From Faeciplasma sp964650705 (GTDB taxonomy: Bacteria; Bacillota; Clostridia; Oscillospirales; Ruminococcaceae), in NCBI GenBank assembly GCA_964650705.1, contig CAZYUJ010000015.1, positions 1 to 39,086 on the forward strand: a stretch of DNA of 39,086 bases. The letters run 5' to 3'. This document shows, in pieces, positions 16,716 to 24,593 of the stretch. Each line of letters begins with the position of its first letter. Position 1 is the stretch's first letter. The notes under the pieces are model-generated. The model saw only the letters and a list, made by a program, of their open reading frames with translations, was not told where the DNA came from and ran no database searches. Both the position numbers and the translations under genes were made by a program.

Positions 16716-16744
16716 AGTATATCTCTACTCGATAAAAAAGTCAA
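16716..16744 (-). promoter_or_regulatory. Sigma-A promoter of the HNH gene
   Basis: Minus strand TTGACT (16744-16739), 17-base spacer, TATACT (16721-16716), about 39 bases upstream of the HNH start. Confidence 0.8.
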
Positions 16745-16781
16745 ACAAAATGAGTACAGAAAAATACCCACAAAGCAAATC

Positions 16782-16817
16782 ATGGTTGCAATAGCCGTTT
16801 GCGATTATTGCAACCAT
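16782..16817 (-). terminator. 12-bp inverted repeat, likely terminator
   Basis: ATGGTTGCAATA (16782-16793) and TATTGCAACCAT (16806-16817) are exact complements with a 12-base loop. A moderately T-rich stretch follows on the minus strand. It lies downstream of the small HTH gene. Confidence 0.6.
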
Positions 16818-16850
16818 CGTATAGGTTCTTATCAATAATAAGTTTTATGT

Positions 16851-17039
16851 CTAATCTAATGATATGATATTGATTTCAGGGTTACTTAGCAAAGCCTCAA
16901 GCTCATCTCGGCAAACAAATATCCTCGAGCCGATGACTTTGGCATCAAGATGCTTTTTGACTAAGCACCTGATTTTCTTTTTGCTCATTGAAAGATACTC
17001 TTGCTGTACCTCGTCAATGGATATGTATTTTCGTTTCAT
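16851..17039 (-). CDS. Small excisionase-like HTH protein
   Basis: 62 residues: KRKYISIDEVQQEYLSMSKKKIRCLVKKHLDAKVIGSRIFVCRDELEALLSNP. The order of HTH, then a GSRIFV wing, then a short helix matches the HTH_17/DUF6462 excisionase-like proteins found in conjugative elements. It has no matching integrase beside it, so it may be a transcription factor of the element. ATG 17039 is taken as the start; another ATG lies 6 bases earlier only as a GTG/ATG cluster. A ribosome site is weak, but the start lies 14 bases after the stop of the preceding frameshifted gene, suggesting coupling. Confidence 0.7.
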   Translation of the reverse strand: MKRKYISIDEVQQEYLSMSKKKIRCLVKKHLDAKVIGSRIFVCRDELEALLSNPEINIISLD

Positions 17040-17053
17040 TGTCACAGTCTTAC

Positions 17054-17409
17054 TTATCTCATTCTGCCTCCTTTGGGTTTGGTTTTCTTCTTTGTTGTCT
17101 TAATAGGCGTAGCCGACTCTTCACTTTCGTATGTCTTGCCTTCAAATAGCCTGTATATTGTTACTTCTTTTCCTAGGTCTCTAAGACCTTCAATCTTGGA
17201 TAACTCTCTACCGATCATTACTGCTTCAGAGTGCGTTAGTAAGTCTGTTGAGTAATACGACTTAGTGACAATAGGATTCTTACCGGGAGCAACACGGTTG
17301 ATAACCTCAACAATCTCATCGGCATATATTGTCAGATCGACATCCGAATGTGTAGAATCAGCTAACTTAAACTTCTTCCTTGGCGTTTTGTGTCATTTTG
17401 AGTACTCAT
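17054..17409 (-). pseudogene. Frameshifted element gene of unknown function
   Basis: GAGGTAATTGTA precedes ATG 17409, which opens MSTQNDTKRQGR and then hits a stop after 15 codons. A neighbouring frame takes over at about 17380 (KKFKLADSTHSDVDLTIYADE) and continues for about 100 codons through YYSTDLLTHSEAVMIGRELS and YRLFEGKTYE to a Lys-rich tail, ending at 17054. The second frame has no start codon of its own before residue about 60. This is what a one-base frameshift in a real gene looks like; programmed frameshifting or a sequencing error are alternatives. I have seen similar proteins in integrative elements but know no function. Confidence 0.6.
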
Positions 17410-17714
17410 TACAATTACCTCACAGTTTATATTTAGGCATGGCCGATGCCCATATATATTTGTTCGTAGTTTTTTTGAGGATAACGTGACCGACAGCGAC
17501 CAAATGCGTATTTCCGTAAGATTTCACGGAAGACTACGTAAAATCAAACTCCGCAAACCTTTTATCTAAGGGCATTTGCCGCGATTTCCGTGAAATACGT
17601 GAAATTTCAGGGAGGGGTGGGGATATACAAAGACGAGCGAGGGAAATAGCATCCAACAATAGAATTTTGTTTACCTATTTATTTGTTTGCTGTTGGGTGA
17701 CAATCTATACCTGT
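17410..17714. other. Gene-free stretch with inverted repeats
   Basis: ATTTCACGGAA (17521-17531) and TTCCGTGAAAT (17586-17596) are exact complements; extra related pieces are TTCCGT at 17512-17517 and ACGTGAAAT at 17598-17606. CCAACA (17653-17658) and TGTTGG (17691-17696) form a second pair. No ORF is convincing. It separates the integrative module from the unknown cluster and could hold an origin, operators or an old junction. Confidence 0.45.
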
Positions 17715-18827
17715 TTACTGAAGCAATTCATATCTGGGGAAGTCTAAAGATTGCAGATGATGGCAATTGTTAAATGCACAACTTTGAATTGTTTCGACGC
17801 CTTCACCGGATACTGTTTTCAATTCAATACACCAAGAGAATGCACGAAAGCCTATTTCTTTCACTGTTGCGGGCAAAATTACTTTTTTAAGTCCGTTGCG
17901 GTTTTTCGCAAACGCTTCATCGCCAATCGCCGTTATCCCGTCCGGAACGATTACTGTTTGCTTGTTACCAATGTATTTGACAAGTCTTGTGCCTTCACAA
18001 CAAAATTCGTTATCGATGTAAGTATATTTCTTGGGCTCATGCGGGATTGGAGAAAAGGGCAAATTCCAAAGCATAGCACATCTCATTGCCTTCGAACCGT
18101 ATGGAGCAATTACTCTTTTAACGTTCGCAATTTCAGCATTATCAGCGAGATAGTCTATAAAGCCGAAGCAAGATTCAAAGATACACTCCTCATCTTCATT
18201 GCTGTTGAGTATCGTGATTTCTGTTTCAGGAAGATTATATAACGCGCATGTGCCTATGTACGAAACACTTTTTGGCAGAATAAGTTCTTTGAGGTTTTTG
18301 CAATCAGCAAATGCATAGCGTTCAATTTTAACTAAGCTGTCTGGGAGAGCTATGCTTTCGATTGAACTGTTATTGAAGGCATAGCTTCCTATCTCAACAA
18401 CGCCATTATGGATTTCGAGATGCTTTATATTGCTTTTTAGGAATGCAGCACCGCATATATGAGTGATGGTTTCAGGTATTGATAAATATTCTATCTTGGG
18501 CGAAACGCTCACTAAGTGTTTACCGATTATGATTACGCCGTTTTCTTCAATCTTTCTATCCTGCCAGGGAGTGTTACTAAAAGCGAAGCTCTCAATGTGT
18601 TCAAGATTTTCCGGACATTCAAACGTAACGTTTTTGAGCTGGTCGCACATCGTAAACGCACCGCATTCTATTTCTTTGAGTGATGCCGGAAGCGTTACGC
18701 TTTCTATAAAATCGCAATCAGCAAAAGTGAATCCGCTAATAATTTCAACGCCCTCGGGGACAACAACTTCTTTTGAACGGCCATTGTAGCGAACTAATGT
18801 CGTTTTCCTTATTTCAAATTCTTTCAT
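17715..18827 (-). CDS. BspA-type leucine-rich repeat protein without signal peptide
   Basis: 370 residues made of LRR_5 (BspA-like) repeats of about 23 residues, each with an aromatic AF and an SIxLP/VxLP strand: SLKEIECGAFTMCDQLKNV, GSYAFNNSSIESIALPDSLVKI, ATVKEIGFRAFSWCIELKTV. Such repeats bind proteins. There is no signal peptide, membrane anchor or wall-sorting motif, so it is probably cytoplasmic, unlike most BspA-like surface proteins. A non-LRR insert lies at about 195-270. AGGAGAC precedes the start. It is the last gene of the WYL-led minus-strand set, 50 bases after the previous gene. Confidence 0.85.
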   Translation of the reverse strand: MKEFEIRKTTLVRYNGRSKEVVVPEGVEIISGFTFADCDFIESVTLPASLKEIECGAFTMCDQLKNVTFECPENLEHIESFAFSNTPWQDRKIEENGVIIIGKHLVSVSPKIEYLSIPETITHICGAAFLKSNIKHLEIHNGVVEIGSYAFNNSSIESIALPDSLVKIERYAFADCKNLKELILPKSVSYIGTCALYNLPETEITILNSNEDEECIFESCFGFIDYLADNAEIANVKRVIAPYGSKAMRCAMLWNLPFSPIPHEPKKYTYIDNEFCCEGTRLVKYIGNKQTVIVPDGITAIGDEAFAKNRNGLKKVILPATVKEIGFRAFSWCIELKTVSGEGVETIQSCAFNNCHHLQSLDFPRYELLQ

Positions 18828-18877
18828 CTTAATATGTCTCCTGATTTACAATTTTCATCACTTGTCTATCGCCAATG

Positions 18878-19543
18878 TCATCCCTCATCCAAGTCATCAC
18901 CATACAAGACAGCTATCTCTAAATGCTCGTCTCCTTCTTCGAGGTATTCTGCTTGAAAAAGTAGATGATGAAGATCCATGATCGTAGCCATTTTATCTGT
19001 AGCATCTGCTAATCGAGCGGTGGTAAAGCTCTCGGGAATCTTCAAAAACAAGAACGCATTTGACCAGTCTGAATGCTTATGAGCATTGAAATGTTCTTCT
19101 AACTCTTTATATATCTTGTCTACATCGTTAGCATCATCGCAGTTATGCATATACAAGTGCATTACCTTCGAGGTGTTGTCGAGGAAGTATATCATGTCGT
19201 CAACGTCAATACTTATACATCCCTTTAGAATAATGCCTCTCGTAAGCATCTCAAGAGGATAGCACAAAGCATTGGGGTAAGGCTGAGTTATGACTATATG
19301 CTCATACTGATTGTATAGTTCAGCGTTCTTAATAATACTTTCGTTATAAGCCGAAGCCATTTTTATAACTCTCAACGTTTCTTCATCGTCACGTTCATCC
19401 CAATATTGAGCTCTTTGAAAATAGTTTCCTGAGTGTTCAAACTCGGTTCTTTCTGTATCATACTCGGTTTTGCGGATAGTATAATCAAAACTAAACACTG
19501 CATTTTTAAAACAAGGGTATTCGTAGTCAATTAGCGAAAACAT
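18878..19543 (-). CDS. Hypothetical protein with weak FtsZ C-terminal-domain resemblance
   Basis: 221 residues from ATG 19543 (GGAGAATTGTG upstream; a GTG lies one codon earlier). I recognise no certain family. The second half (LTRGIILKGCISIDVDDMIYFLDNTSKVMHLYMHN, then KIYKELEEHFNAH, AFLFLKIPESFTTARLADATDKMATIM and LEIAVLYGDDLDE) follows the strand-helix order of the FtsZ/tubulin C-terminal domain, but there is no GTPase domain. That likeness is read by eye and is weak. It overlaps the preceding membrane protein gene by 17 bases. Confidence 0.55.
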   Translation of the reverse strand: MFSLIDYEYPCFKNAVFSFDYTIRKTEYDTERTEFEHSGNYFQRAQYWDERDDEETLRVIKMASAYNESIIKNAELYNQYEHIVITQPYPNALCYPLEMLTRGIILKGCISIDVDDMIYFLDNTSKVMHLYMHNCDDANDVDKIYKELEEHFNAHKHSDWSNAFLFLKIPESFTTARLADATDKMATIMDLHHLLFQAEYLEEGDEHLEIAVLYGDDLDEG

Positions 19544-19955
19544 CACAATTCTCCACTTTATGAGTTATTATGCTCACAATTGTAAACACAAAGTTCGCAA
19601 TAAGCAAAGATGCAAATATTATCGCTCCAAACGATATATTTGCACTGCTGTGGTCAAGGGCATTTCTCATAGCAACAATTATCATTGTCAAAAAGCTGAA
19701 AGTATTCGCAAGCATTGCCACGCACGCCGTAGGGATCCCGATTCTTGGCGGCAGACTGCTTAACGTGAGTACAGTAAATACTATCGGCAACAGCAATATG
19801 CACCACGGATGAAATTCGCACAGACCTATGCCTCTTATAACATAACCCGTGTCAGCAACTGAACCGTCATAAATTCTTATAAACGGTAAAGTCAAACTCA
19901 ACAGTGAAAGCAGGCTAAGTGTCAAAGATAAGGCTTTAATGTTTTTTGCGCTCAT
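19527..19955 (-). CDS. Small polytopic membrane protein
   Basis: 142 residues from ATG 19955, behind AAGGAGGATCTCG. Four hydrophobic segments are visible: ALSLTLSLLSLLSLTLPFI, WCILLLPIVFTVLTLSSL, CVAMLANTFSFLTMIIVAM and FGAIIFASLLIANFVFTIVSII. There are no catalytic motifs. It overlaps both neighbours, so it is translationally coupled in the operon. Function unknown. Confidence 0.7.
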   Translation of the reverse strand: MSAKNIKALSLTLSLLSLLSLTLPFIRIYDGSVADTGYVIRGIGLCEFHPWCILLLPIVFTVLTLSSLPPRIGIPTACVAMLANTFSFLTMIIVAMRNALDHSSANISFGAIIFASLLIANFVFTIVSIITHKVENCDVFAN

Positions 19956-20187
19956 CGAGATCCTCCTTGTTACACTTCTTAATGATGTTGTGAATGAGTT
20001 CAAAGATAGGGCCGAATCCTGTTACCAACGGTGAGCATTTTACCGTGACGGCTTTCGTTGCTCTTTTGTTCTTTTCGCATATTGGGCAACCGTGAACAGG
20101 GAGTATTGATTCCACAATAGGATCAAGTTTTACTTCTGCTGATTTTGCATCTTGGGCGCGATTGATATGGTCGAGTTCTTTTGTCAT
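19936..20187 (-). CDS. Small hypothetical protein with CPxC motif
   Basis: 83 residues from ATG 20187 (TAGGAGGTAACAAT upstream). One HGCPICEKNK motif near the middle could bind metal with partners not obvious in the chain; the rest is helical (IFELIHNIIKKCNKEDLDE). No family recognised. It lies behind a terminator-type hairpin and overlaps the next gene by 20 bases. Confidence 0.6.
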   Translation of the reverse strand: MTKELDHINRAQDAKSAEVKLDPIVESILPVHGCPICEKNKRATKAVTVKCSPLVTGFGPIFELIHNIIKKCNKEDLDERKKH

Positions 20188-20210
20188 ATTGTTACCTCCT
20201 AAATAATAGT

Positions 20211-20247
20211 CCCCTTGCGGGTATCTATATGATACCATTGCAAGGGG
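20211..20247 (-). terminator. Hairpin between coiled-coil gene and small-gene set
   Basis: CCCCTTGC (20211-20218) pairs with GCAAGGGG (20240-20247), continued inside by GGTATC/GATACC. Minus-strand downstream sequence ACTATTATTTAG is only moderately T-rich, so it may be a partial terminator or attenuator. Confidence 0.6.
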
Positions 20248-20268
20248 ACAGAGGGGTGTATGGGTGAA

Positions 20269-21468
20269 TTAAATAAAGAACTGCAAAATTGATATTATGA
20301 GTGCTGCAGCAGAAACAGCTGTAGTCACAATAAGTAGTGTTTTGTTGCCTTTGGTCAATAATTCAGATTGCAAGCGTTCTATTTTCTCTTGTAATGCAAG
20401 TATTTCTTGACTCTGATTTTCGTTCTCTTTGACTAATGAATTTAGCAGATCATCTTGCTCTTTGTTTTTGTCACGGTTCGTAGCGATTTGTTCAGCTTGC
20501 TTTTGATCAATGTCCTGCATTTGTGCAATAACCTTGTCTTGCACTTCATCTTTTTTAATGCCTTCCGCAATTAATATATCCTGCTCAGCATCTTGCTGTT
20601 TAAGCTCGTCTATATCTTCGGCATTTTCGGTTATCTGCGCATCTTGTGCTTTATCTTTTTCAACACCTTCGTTGATTAATCTATCCTGCTCGGCATCTCC
20701 TTTTTTAAGTTCATCGATATCTTGAGCATTTTCAGATATTCGTTTGTTCTGCTCTTCATTGATCTTATCGATTTCGTCGATTTCCTTTTGTTTTGCCGTA
20801 ATATCCGAATTCAAATCTTCAATAAGATTTTCAGTTTCTTTTATGCGAGTGATGAGGCTCTCTTGGTTCCTTATTTGATCTAATGCTAAAAATAGCTGCT
20901 GTTGTGCAAGTTCACCCATTTTTTCAGGGGTTTCATCCGATAAAATCGCTTTTAAATTGAGGAAGATGGATTGACTCACGCCAATATTGTAAGCGCTTAA
21001 TCCAAAAACAAACTTTGTTGCATTTGCAATCTGCCGTTGATACTCCATGTGAGCTTTTTGAACTTGAAGTATAGCAGTTTGAGATTCCATTAATGAAGAT
21101 TGAACCTCAGCCAATTTCTTTTGCGCTACGGCGCTGTCTTCGCTATGATTGATGAGTTCTTTAAGGTTATCCTTTAGGGCATCAATTTCGTCTCTGCTCG
21201 ATGTCCACTCTACCCATAGAAACTTCTTTTTACTACCAGTGTGACCGCCTACATTTTTTGCGGCTTCTATTAGATCATCCGCTTCTTTCAAAGCTATTTC
21301 AACCCGTTTTCTTGCTTGCTTCTCTTTTTCTTCTGCTTTGCAATACTCTTGGTTTGCTATCTCCAAAAAATGTACTTGCTCGGTAAATATCTGCGGTAAT
21401 TTTTCTGCATCAATTGATGCAAGCTGGTTTTCTAATTCAGGTGTAATTGAAATAATCTCATCTTTCAT
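20269..21468 (-). CDS. Tail-anchored coiled-coil protein of the unknown cluster
   Basis: 399 residues. Long coiled coils fill about 50-75, 95-150 and 200-370, and a single C-terminal membrane helix (LLIVTTAVSAAALIISILQFFI, about 377-399) ends the chain, a tail-anchor layout. A middle segment FVFGLSAYNIGVSQSIFLNL is less charged. Within the coil a roughly 28-residue unit is repeated (ENAQDIDELKKGDAEQDRLI and ENAEDIDELKQQDAEQDILI). It lies 1 base after the stop of the 591-residue membrane-associated protein, so the two are almost certainly made together and may interact. No known family. Confidence 0.75.
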   Translation of the reverse strand: MKDEIISITPELENQLASIDAEKLPQIFTEQVHFLEIANQEYCKAEEKEKQARKRVEIALKEADDLIEAAKNVGGHTGSKKKFLWVEWTSSRDEIDALKDNLKELINHSEDSAVAQKKLAEVQSSLMESQTAILQVQKAHMEYQRQIANATKFVFGLSAYNIGVSQSIFLNLKAILSDETPEKMGELAQQQLFLALDQIRNQESLITRIKETENLIEDLNSDITAKQKEIDEIDKINEEQNKRISENAQDIDELKKGDAEQDRLINEGVEKDKAQDAQITENAEDIDELKQQDAEQDILIAEGIKKDEVQDKVIAQMQDIDQKQAEQIATNRDKNKEQDDLLNSLVKENENQSQEILALQEKIERLQSELLTKGNKTLLIVTTAVSAAALIISILQFFI

Positions 21469-21469
21469 T

Positions 21470-23245
21470 TTACTTTAACCTTCCTAACATTTTTTCTCTC
21501 ATTCCTGGATTTTTTTGCTCAAAACCTGGAAGAGCTTCAACTATCTTATCAGCACATTCATCCATTTGGGATATCGCTTGCATGTAAAATTGACAAGTTT
21601 GACCTATGGTTTCATATAGTTGTGCCATCGCCTCGGTTGTATATTGAAGCTCTTGCCAAATTTCTTTTTCAGCTGTGTGCATGTTTGCTTCACGTTCATG
21701 CAATTCGGCTTCTGAACATAACAAGGCGGCTTTTCTATAGTAGATTTTAATATTTGCCAAGCTGATATACTCACTTAATGCTTCGCTTCGTTCTTGCTTT
21801 TTCTTTCTTTTTTTGATACCCATGCCAATATCGGTACCAATAGCAACAGCAAAACGACCGATGCCAACGAAATTGAGTCTTAAAATACACGAAGCATTAA
21901 ATCCACCAGAACGAATAGCGGCATCGGCAACGTCAACTGCTGTAAATGTGCCGGAGGCAATTGTCATCATACGTTCAACTGTACGATTGCCGAATGGCTT
22001 AATTTGATTCCAATTGATTTCCGAAATATCAGATGTATGCTTTAACTCCTCGGTAAAATGTCTCATAAAGTAGAAACCACGTACCAGAACCTCGTCGATT
22101 ATAACTGGTATCGCCTGTTTACCAAGCAAATTTCCAAGAGCTTCTTCGGTTCTTGTATCGAATTTACTAGATGCACCTTCAAACAAGCAATTAAATATTC
22201 CTAAATCGACTTGGCCTTTTCCTGCGCCAATTCCTTTTTCATATAGCTTAGCTAGATTTTGAGGTATCGCAGGGAATACTAATCCTGGTATCATAGATAA
22301 CTCTTTCATCAATGACATTAATAATCCAGGTATCCCCATTCCACCACCGGGTGTATTTTTACTGCCTGCTTTATCGCTCATTAAATGACCATACCAGTTA
22401 TTAGCGGTTTTTAATATTGTTATCATCATAGGAACAGCAGAAATTGCTTTTATAAGATTTAAGATGGCTCCTGGTATTTTTGTGTCATCAACTTCATAAC
22501 TCTTCTTTTCAATAATGTTAACAATCCAAGTTGTTAATCCAAACAGCAATATAGGCGTCCATGTTTTTATCCGTTCTTTAGGGTCAGTATCAATTTTTTC
22601 GAAATGCCATTTCCCATTTCTGTTTGTAAATATTCCCACTCTCAGAAATTGAACTACAATAGCCGACACCAGTCCCAATGGCGTTGGGTGATGTGCTAAA
22701 TCATCTAAATGATGTGAAGTTGCAGAAACATTTATATCTTTACCTTTCCACGCATTATCTTGGTCTACACCAAATTTTTCTTCCAAAAAGGATATGGCAT
22801 CTTTAAGGGGATATTTAGTGTTGCCATCTTTATCTTTTTTTCCCTCATATCCTTGCTTTTTAGCGTAATCAGTAACTTGCTTATTAACTTTTTCATTTGC
22901 CTTAGCTTTAGCGTCTTTGAAATCCCATTCTCCAACAAAAAAGCTATCAATTAAACCAGTTAAAACTCCACTCGCCACAGCCACAGCATAATCTATTCCA
23001 TCCGCATGATTTGTCAAACTATCTATCTCAGAATTAAGTTCGTCAACTCTTGATGAAATGAATTCCAGTCTTTCATCAATATCGGCAATACCTTTGTATA
23101 TTTCCAACTTTCTTGCATCATTAATATCTACGGGAGGGAGTAGTTCTACTTCTACTGTTTGCAATGATGTCTCCTCTTGGCCTTCTTGAGTTATATATGT
23201 TTCCGGTATTTCAACTCTGGCAAAAGAGTTATTCTTTACTTCCAT
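21470..23245 (-). CDS. Large membrane-associated protein of the unknown cluster
   Basis: 591 residues. An N-terminal coiled coil (DERLEFISSRVDELNSEIDS) is followed by several hydrophobic or glycine-rich segments: AVAVASGVLTGLIDSFFVG, PLGLVSAIVVQFLRVG, WTPILLFGLTTWIVNII, AILNLIKAISAVPMMITIL, GMGIPGLLMSLMKELSMIPG and FVGIGRFAVAIGTDIGMG. A helical C-terminus from about 500 is rich in charged residues. A histidine-rich SHHLDDLAHHPTPLG motif lies at about 175-190. I have no family name. Its mixture of amphipathic segments and coils could act on membranes; that is inference. AAGGGTG precedes the start, 10 bases after the WYL regulator. Confidence 0.75.
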   Translation of the reverse strand: MEVKNNSFARVEIPETYITQEGQEETSLQTVEVELLPPVDINDARKLEIYKGIADIDERLEFISSRVDELNSEIDSLTNHADGIDYAVAVASGVLTGLIDSFFVGEWDFKDAKAKANEKVNKQVTDYAKKQGYEGKKDKDGNTKYPLKDAISFLEEKFGVDQDNAWKGKDINVSATSHHLDDLAHHPTPLGLVSAIVVQFLRVGIFTNRNGKWHFEKIDTDPKERIKTWTPILLFGLTTWIVNIIEKKSYEVDDTKIPGAILNLIKAISAVPMMITILKTANNWYGHLMSDKAGSKNTPGGGMGIPGLLMSLMKELSMIPGLVFPAIPQNLAKLYEKGIGAGKGQVDLGIFNCLFEGASSKFDTRTEEALGNLLGKQAIPVIIDEVLVRGFYFMRHFTEELKHTSDISEINWNQIKPFGNRTVERMMTIASGTFTAVDVADAAIRSGGFNASCILRLNFVGIGRFAVAIGTDIGMGIKKRKKKQERSEALSEYISLANIKIYYRKAALLCSEAELHEREANMHTAEKEIWQELQYTTEAMAQLYETIGQTCQFYMQAISQMDECADKIVEALPGFEQKNPGMREKMLGRLK

Positions 23246-23255
23246 AATATCACCC

Positions 23256-24218
23256 TTACTTATACTTATCTATCATATTCTGAGCTTCACTAATAATAGT
23301 TTCTCTTAGCTCCTCCGGCTCAATCACTTTCACCCAACTTCCCTGGCTCATGAGGAACATCTTGATGCCGTCGCCATAGGTCTGGGCTTCGATGATATAT
23401 TTTCTGCCTTGTCGTTCGACGATCTTGGCAGTGGGGAGCTTATCGAGTATCGCCTGGACAGAGGGGCCTGTGAACTCAAACTTTATAGTCCGGAGCTTAC
23501 CCGGCCACATAAACAGGCTTCGCTGACGCAGAAGGCCTTCATCAAAATCAGGCGTCTTTTCAAGGTCAAACCTCTTCCTATGCACCGTGATATGCTTGAT
23601 CCTATCGATGCGAAAATACAGCGGCTTTTCCGTATTCCCATCGCAACTGAATGCGATGAGGTAGAAGTAATAATCGGTAAACATCACCGATGCAGGGCGC
23701 AGGCGATGAGTCACCCAGCGTCGGTCCATTCGGTAATATTCGATTGAGATTTCCTTCTTTGCGTTGATGCAGTTGATTATCTGCCACACGTTATCCTGAA
23801 CGCTGTCGCAGTCGTGCTTGATCTCGGGGTAGTGGTAAAGCTCGTGGCGGATAAGTTCGTTGAGCTTGGGTCTATCCTCGGGTGTGGTAAATCTGCGGAG
23901 CTTCTCAATAAGCTCCAACAGCTCCATTTTCGAGAACGCCCTTGTGCCTATCATTACCTCGACCAAAGAGAAAAGCTCCTTGTTTGACAAAAACTCATCC
24001 ATATAAAGGTGGTAGCACTTGTCTTGGTAGGAGTATTCCAGCTCGGTGTTGCCGACTAAATCTCTGTGATCGGCCAAAAATGCCTTGAGGTCATTAATGC
24101 TTCGGGTGATGCTTTTTGTGGATACTTCATACTCATCGGCGAGCGCACGTACCGAGATGTCCTCGCCACGCAAGCCTCTGAAGAAGATCTCTAAAACTCT
24201 GTCCTGTTTAGTGTTCAT
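23256..24218 (-). CDS. WYL-domain transcriptional regulator
   Basis: 320 residues. The N-terminal winged HTH shows TKQDRVLEIFFRGLRGEDISVRALADEY and VSTKSITRSINDLKAFL. The WYL domain follows (ISIEYYRMD, LRPASVMFTDYYFYLIAF, LYFRIDRIKHITV), then a WCX-like C-terminal extension (TIKFEFTGPSVQAILDKLP, FLMSQGSWVKVIEPEELR). WYL proteins sense nucleic-acid-type ligands and often repress phage-defence loci (BrxR, CapW). GGAGGACAAGCA precedes the start. An 18-bp perfect palindrome 44 bases upstream is its probable operator. It leads the operon that includes the two large coiled-coil/membrane genes. Confidence 0.9.
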   Translation of the reverse strand: MNTKQDRVLEIFFRGLRGEDISVRALADEYEVSTKSITRSINDLKAFLADHRDLVGNTELEYSYQDKCYHLYMDEFLSNKELFSLVEVMIGTRAFSKMELLELIEKLRRFTTPEDRPKLNELIRHELYHYPEIKHDCDSVQDNVWQIINCINAKKEISIEYYRMDRRWVTHRLRPASVMFTDYYFYLIAFSCDGNTEKPLYFRIDRIKHITVHRKRFDLEKTPDFDEGLLRQRSLFMWPGKLRTIKFEFTGPSVQAILDKLPTAKIVERQGRKYIIEAQTYGDGIKMFLMSQGSWVKVIEPEELRETIISEAQNMIDKYK

Positions 24219-24261
24219 TGCTTGTCCTCCTAGTGTTTTAAATCAAATGTATAAGAGGAAT

Positions 24262-24279
24262 AGGACATACGTATGTCCT
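24262..24279. promoter_or_regulatory. 18-bp perfect palindrome, probable WYL operator
   Basis: AGGACATACGTATGTCCT is self-complementary. A TATACA -10-like box lies nearer the gene (24249-24254 on the minus strand), so the palindrome falls over the -35 region. This suits repression or ligand-dependent activation of the WYL operon. Confidence 0.65.
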
Positions 24280-24410
24280 GATTAGAAGATGATGCTTCGC
24301 GTAGAATTATGTGGAAAGCATAACCATTTTACTCCTGATAGGTGTGATGGTCAACCTTGAAACGACATTTTTGTATAATTCGACATTTTATTTTGTGCAA
24401 AATGAAATGT

Positions 24411-24433
24411 CCCTGCCGTGCGGGACGGCAGGG
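24411..24433 (-). terminator. GC-rich hairpin closing the zinc-ribbon operon
   Basis: CCCTGCCGT (24411-24419) pairs with ACGGCAGGG (24425-24433), loop of 5. On the minus strand ACATTTCATTTTG follows, an imperfect T-tract. It lies 8 bases after the stop of the small zinc-ribbon gene. Confidence 0.55.
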
Positions 24434-24440
24434 GAGAAAG

Positions 24441-24590
24441 TTATCTTTCTTTTACCCAGCGATGCATTCCATTCTTACTACCTGGGCATCTTCCACCATA
24501 TGTCATGCCGGGTTTTACTGAACTATCAGATGTTCTACCACAGTATTCACAACGCCAATGATGTACAACTCTTTTAACTGTTACTGACAT
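24441..24590 (-). CDS. 49-residue zinc-ribbon protein (copy 2)
   Basis: A short gene: MSVTVKRVVHHWRCEYCGRT, then PGMTYGGRCPGSKNGMHRW. The CEYCG, CPG and NGMHRW parts give three Cys and a His in zinc-knuckle spacing. AAGGAG lies 9 bases before ATG 24590, and the gene begins 3 bases after the previous stop. It is a clear paralogue of the protein encoded at 25020-25190 (CSWCGAT, PGSCPRK, NGMTRPHTW). The role is unknown; nucleic-acid or protein binding is the usual task of such ribbons. Confidence 0.75.
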   Translation of the reverse strand: MSVTVKRVVHHWRCEYCGRTSDSSVKPGMTYGGRCPGSKNGMHRWVKER

Positions 24591-24593
24591 TAT

